Origin: UBA4416 sp964541155
GTDB lineage: Bacteria > Bacteroidota > Bacteroidia > B-17B0 > Aurantibacillaceae
Length of the DNA stretch: 64,000 nt
Assembly: GCA_964541155.1 (NCBI GenBank)
Contig: CAZIPC010000007.1
Coordinates: 43,093 to 107,092 of the forward strand
Reading direction: 5' to 3'
In this document: positions 61,222-64,000 of the stretch, piece after piece
How the letters are laid out: the number at the start of each line of letters is the position of its first letter
How positions within the stretch are numbered: the first letter of the stretch is position 1
Notes under the pieces: generated by a model
Databases searched by the model: none
Told to the model about the DNA's origin: nothing
Seen by the model: only the letters and a program-made list of their open reading frames with translations
Made by a program: the position numbers and the translations under genes

Positions 61222-64000
61222 ATGAAAAACTTTTACAAACTTTTTAAAATAACAGCAATGGCTTTTGCAACGTTATTTTTAGTGTTTAGTTCAAAACAAT
61301 CTTTAGCTCAAATTACCTACAGTTTTACTACAGCAGGAGCTACTGGTAGAATAGGGCCAACACAAGCTCAATTAAACACGGCTTATGCCTCAACAAATTT
61401 AAATGGAGCAGTAACATCTGCTTCAGGTATCCAAACTTGGACAGTACCATTTACTGGCCCTTATAGGATTCAAGCAATTGGGGCATCAGGTGGAAATGTA
61501 ACAGGGACAAATCAACCTTTTGGAACTGGGGCTAGTATGATGGGCGAATTTAATTTAACCGCTGGTGAAGTAATAAAAATTGTAGTTGGACAAAAAGGAG
61601 TTAACTCAGCTAGTTCATCTACATGGGAAGGCGCTGGTGGAGGCGGAGGGTCTTTTGTTGTTAAGTCGTCTGGTAATGTTGCTTTGATTGTAGCTGCAGG
61701 TGGCTCTGGAGGAGATGGGTATGGAAATTATACATCAAGACCTAAGCCAGGGGGATCTAGTGCAACTGGAAACTCAGCAACTGTTGGTTCAACAGTTGCT
61801 CCAGCGGCAAGTTCAGCTGGGGGCGGTTTCAGTTTAGATGGACAAAATGGGTATTCTTCTACCGGAGGTCAATCATTTTTAAATGGTGCTTTAGGCGGTC
61901 AATCTAATTATCTTGGTACTAGTATTTCAGTTGGAGGTTTTGGCGGCGGCGGCGGCGGCGATTATTATACAATGGGTGGCGCAGGAGGCGGCTATCAGGG
62001 TGGTAGTTCAAAAGGAGGATATACTAATACAGATGGATTAACAGCAGCATTAAGTTATAATAGTGGAACTAATCAAACCAATACTTCTGGTATAACTTCA
62101 AGCTCTTCATCTGATTTATCTAACGGAAAAGTAACCATTACTTTATTATATGCAGTTAATATTTCACAAACGAGTTCAATTACTTGTAATGGGATGTCTA
62201 TGGCTGCATTATCATCAACAGTAGCAGGAGGCGTAGCGCCATACACTTACACATGGTCTCCAAGTGGTGCCAATACAACAACTTTATCAGGGTTGGCAGC
62301 AGGTGTTTACACTTTAACTGTAAAAGATGCTAATAATTTAATTACCTCATCTACATATACAGTAACTCAGCCAGCAGTGATGGCAGCTACAGCCACACAA
62401 ACTAATTTAACATGTTTTGGTTCGGGTAATGGTGTAGCTTCAGTATCTGTTACTGGTGGTACAGCACCATATACCTATTCATGGTCACCATCAGGAGGAA
62501 CATCGGCAACCGCAACAGGGTTGGCAGCAAACAGTTATACTTGTGTTATCAGAGATGCTAATTTATGTCCTGTATTAACACAAACCGTAACATTAACACA
62601 GCCAGCATCTTTAATATCAGCAACTAGCACACAAACCAATGTAAGTTGTTTTGGAGGATCAAACGGAAGATCAACTGTAACCGCAACAGGAGGTACAGGA
62701 GCATTAACGTATTCATGGGTTCCAACAGGCGGCACAGCAGCAACCGCAACAGGTTTATCAGCTATAGGATATACATGTACCGTAAAAGATGTAAACGGAT
62801 GTTCAATTACAAACACCGTATTAATAACACAACCAACAGCATTAACATCAACGTTATCATCACAAACTAATGTATCATGTAATGGAGGAAGCAATGGTGC
62901 AGCAACCATATCAGCTTCAGGAGGTACATCAGGATATACGTATTCATGGGCACCAGCAGGCGGCACATCAGCAACCGCAACAGGCTTAGCAGCAGGTAAC
63001 TATACTTGCACAATTACTGATGCCAATGCATGTACAACCACAAAAACAGTAACATTAACACAACCAAGCGTATTATCAGCTACTACATCACAATTAAATA
63101 TACCTTGTAATGGAGGAAGCAATGGTTCAGCAACAGTATCAGCAACAGGAGGTACATCAGGATATACGTATTCATGGGCACCAGCAGGTGGTACAGCAGC
63201 AACCGCAACGGGCTTATCAGCAGGAACGTATACATGTACTATTACTGATGCTAATTCGTGTACATTAACAAAAACAGTAACATTAACACAACCAAGTGCA
63301 GTTACAGCTACTAGCACACAAACTAACATAGCATGTAACGGAGGAAGCAATGGTGTAGCAATAGTATCAGCAACAGGAGGTACATCAGGATATACGTATT
63401 CATGGGCACCAGCAGGTGGTACAGCAGCAACCGCAACAGGCTTATCAGCAGGTAACTATACTTGTACAATTACCGATGCTAATGCATGTACTGCTACAAG
63501 AACAATCACATTAACACAACCAACAGCTCTTTCAGCAACCACTACACAATCTAATGTATTATGTAATGGAGGATCAAGTGCAATAGCATCAGTATCAGCA
63601 ACAGGAGGAACAGGAGCCTTAACGTATTCATGGACACCAACAGGAGGTACCTCTGCTACGGCAACAGGCTTATCAGCAGGTAACTATACTTGTACTATAA
63701 AAGATGCTAACTTATGTACATTAACAAAAACAGTAAGTTTAACACAACCAGCGGTATTAACTTCAACATTATCATCACAAACTAATGTATCATGTAACGG
63801 AGGAAGTAATGGAGCAGCAACCATATCAGCTTCAGGAGGTACATCAGGATATACGTATTCATGGGCACCAGCAGGCGGCACATCAGCAACAGCAACAGGC
63901 TTAACAGCAGGAACGTATACATGTACTATTACTGATGCCAATGCATGTACAACCACAAAAACAGTAAGTTTAACACAACCAAGCGCACTAGCAGCAACAA
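61222..64000 (+). CDS. Glycine-rich SprB-repeat surface protein, 3' truncated by window edge
   Basis: The open frame runs from the ATG at 61222 to the window end (926 codons seen). A signal peptide (MKNFYKLFKITAMAFATLFL, cleavage near LAQIT) is followed by a glycine-rich domain (about 35-310) with WTVPFTGPYRIQAIGASGG, KIVVGQKG, GGGGGSFVV and ALIVAAGGSGG, as in ALK-type Gly-rich domains. From about residue 315, eight SprB repeats of 76-78 residues follow (CNGGSNG, GGTSGYTYSWAPAGG, ATGLSAGNYTCTITDANAC, VTLTQP). SprB repeats occur in gliding adhesins such as SprB and in other type IX cargo. The C-terminus, where a sorting domain would be expected, is outside the window. Confidence 0.9.
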   Translation, partial: MKNFYKLFKITAMAFATLFLVFSSKQSLAQITYSFTTAGATGRIGPTQAQLNTAYASTNLNGAVTSASGIQTWTVPFTGPYRIQAIGASGGNVTGTNQPFGTGASMMGEFNLTAGEVIKIVVGQKGVNSASSSTWEGAGGGGGSFVVKSSGNVALIVAAGGSGGDGYGNYTSRPKPGGSSATGNSATVGSTVAPAASSAGGGFSLDGQNGYSSTGGQSFLNGALGGQSNYLGTSISVGGFGGGGGGDYYTMGGAGGGYQGGSSKGGYTNTDGLTAALSYNSGTNQTNTSGITSSSSSDLSNGKVTITLLYAVNISQTSSITCNGMSMAALSSTVAGGVAPYTYTWSPSGANTTTLSGLAAGVYTLTVKDANNLITSSTYTVTQPAVMAATATQTNLTCFGSGNGVASVSVTGGTAPYTYSWSPSGGTSATATGLAANSYTCVIRDANLCPVLTQTVTLTQPASLISATSTQTNVSCFGGSNGRSTVTATGGTGALTYSWVPTGGTAATATGLSAIGYTCTVKDVNGCSITNTVLITQPTALTSTLSSQTNVSCNGGSNGAATISASGGTSGYTYSWAPAGGTSATATGLAAGNYTCTITDANACTTTKTVTLTQPSVLSATTSQLNIPCNGGSNGSATVSATGGTSGYTYSWAPAGGTAATATGLSAGTYTCTITDANSCTLTKTVTLTQPSAVTATSTQTNIACNGGSNGVAIVSATGGTSGYTYSWAPAGGTAATATGLSAGNYTCTITDANACTATRTITLTQPTALSATTTQSNVLCNGGSSAIASVSATGGTGALTYSWTPTGGTSATATGLSAGNYTCTIKDANLCTLTKTVSLTQPAVLTSTLSSQTNVSCNGGSNGAATISASGGTSGYTYSWAPAGGTSATATGLTAGTYTCTITDANACTTTKTVSLTQPSALAAT
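62170..64000 (+). repeat. Tandem SprB repeats, about 228-234 bp per unit
   Basis: Eight units, marked by their conserved Cys codon at 62185, 62413, 62647, 62878, 63106, 63334, 63562 and 63793. Spacings are 228, 234, 231, 228, 228, 228 and 231, all multiples of three. Units 4-8 are most alike. Units 4 and 8 share an exact 77-base run (62899-62975 and 63814-63890) at a distance of 915 bases, and units 3 and 7 share the GALTYSW variant at the same distance. The array continues past the window end. Confidence 0.92.

Noticed and set aside
62535..63956. Several open frames on the minus strand (Val/Pro/Ala-rich, 90-143 codons) under the SprB repeats
   Set aside because: They repeat with the same period as the plus-strand repeats, have odd composition and no start context. 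They arise from codon bias of the opposite-strand repeat gene.

Overview
The window is an AT-rich chromosomal segment from a member of the Bacteroidota. The main evidence is a type IX secretion/gliding core locus (porP/sprF-like gene followed by gldK, gldL, gldM and gldN), a gldI-like peptidyl-prolyl isomerase, proteins with type IX C-terminal sorting domains, and a SprB-repeat surface protein. A long-form IspG and promoter-like TAnnTTTG elements agree with this. I cannot name the order or genus from sequence alone. I recognised no rRNA, tRNA, CRISPR array, insertion sequence or prophage, and no gene-free stretch exceeds about 300 bases; the longest is 270 bases, before porP.

Layout. 1-0.8 kb: 3' part of a thioredoxin-fold protein cut by the window edge. 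1.0-6.8 kb (minus): a compact operon read as hydrolase, parA, parB, DUF5683, dapB, lepB, DUF3820, joining chromosome segregation, lysine/peptidoglycan precursor synthesis and signal peptide processing. 6.9-9.2 kb: flavin reductase, ribonuclease HI and an M42 peptidase. 9.3-16.4 kb (plus): tightly coupled genes for a GH3-type acyl-adenylating enzyme, LysE transporter, DUF493, aldose epimerase and GT87, then a heptose module (GmhA, HddC-like, GmhB-like) and a GT2. 16.4-22.5 kb (minus): secreted subtilase, acylphosphatase, then a sugar module (UDP-glucose dehydrogenase, UDP-xylose synthase, DegT aminotransferase). 22.6-26.8 kb (minus): cyclase-family enzyme, ispG and a RecD-like helicase.

27.1-33.3 kb (plus): the type IX motor and outer-membrane ring genes, closed by a strong bidirectional hairpin. 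33.3-39.4 kb: UbiD decarboxylase, an NTF2-like protein, a secreted protein of the doubtfully named asparagine synthetase B family, and the lysC-lysA pair. 39.7-43.4 kb (minus): a 1240-residue type IX cargo protein. 43.5-47.3 kb (plus): tatA followed by four exported prolyl isomerases, the last a cyclophilin-FKBP fusion. 47.5-50.3 kb: gcvP. 50.5-53.5 kb (minus): MacAB-like ABC exporter with a lipoprotein adaptor. 53.6-58.1 kb: carotenoid genes (crtD-like, divergent crtI, crtB, idi). 58.3-61.1 kb: a membrane pyrophosphatase fused to a C-terminal YceI domain. 61.2-64 kb: the 5' part of a glycine-rich, SprB-repeat surface protein that runs off the window.

The parts fit together as a cell-envelope biology segment. 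The type IX machinery would export the subtilase, the beta-helix protein and probably the SprB-repeat protein. Signal peptidase and periplasmic isomerases would mature exported proteins. Sugar-nucleotide and heptose enzymes feed envelope glycans. IspG supplies isoprenoid precursors that Idi, CrtB and CrtI could turn into membrane pigments. The most unusual features are the pyrophosphatase-YceI fusion with a cysteine-rich linker, the tatA/four-isomerase cluster, and the higher-order structure of the SprB repeats.
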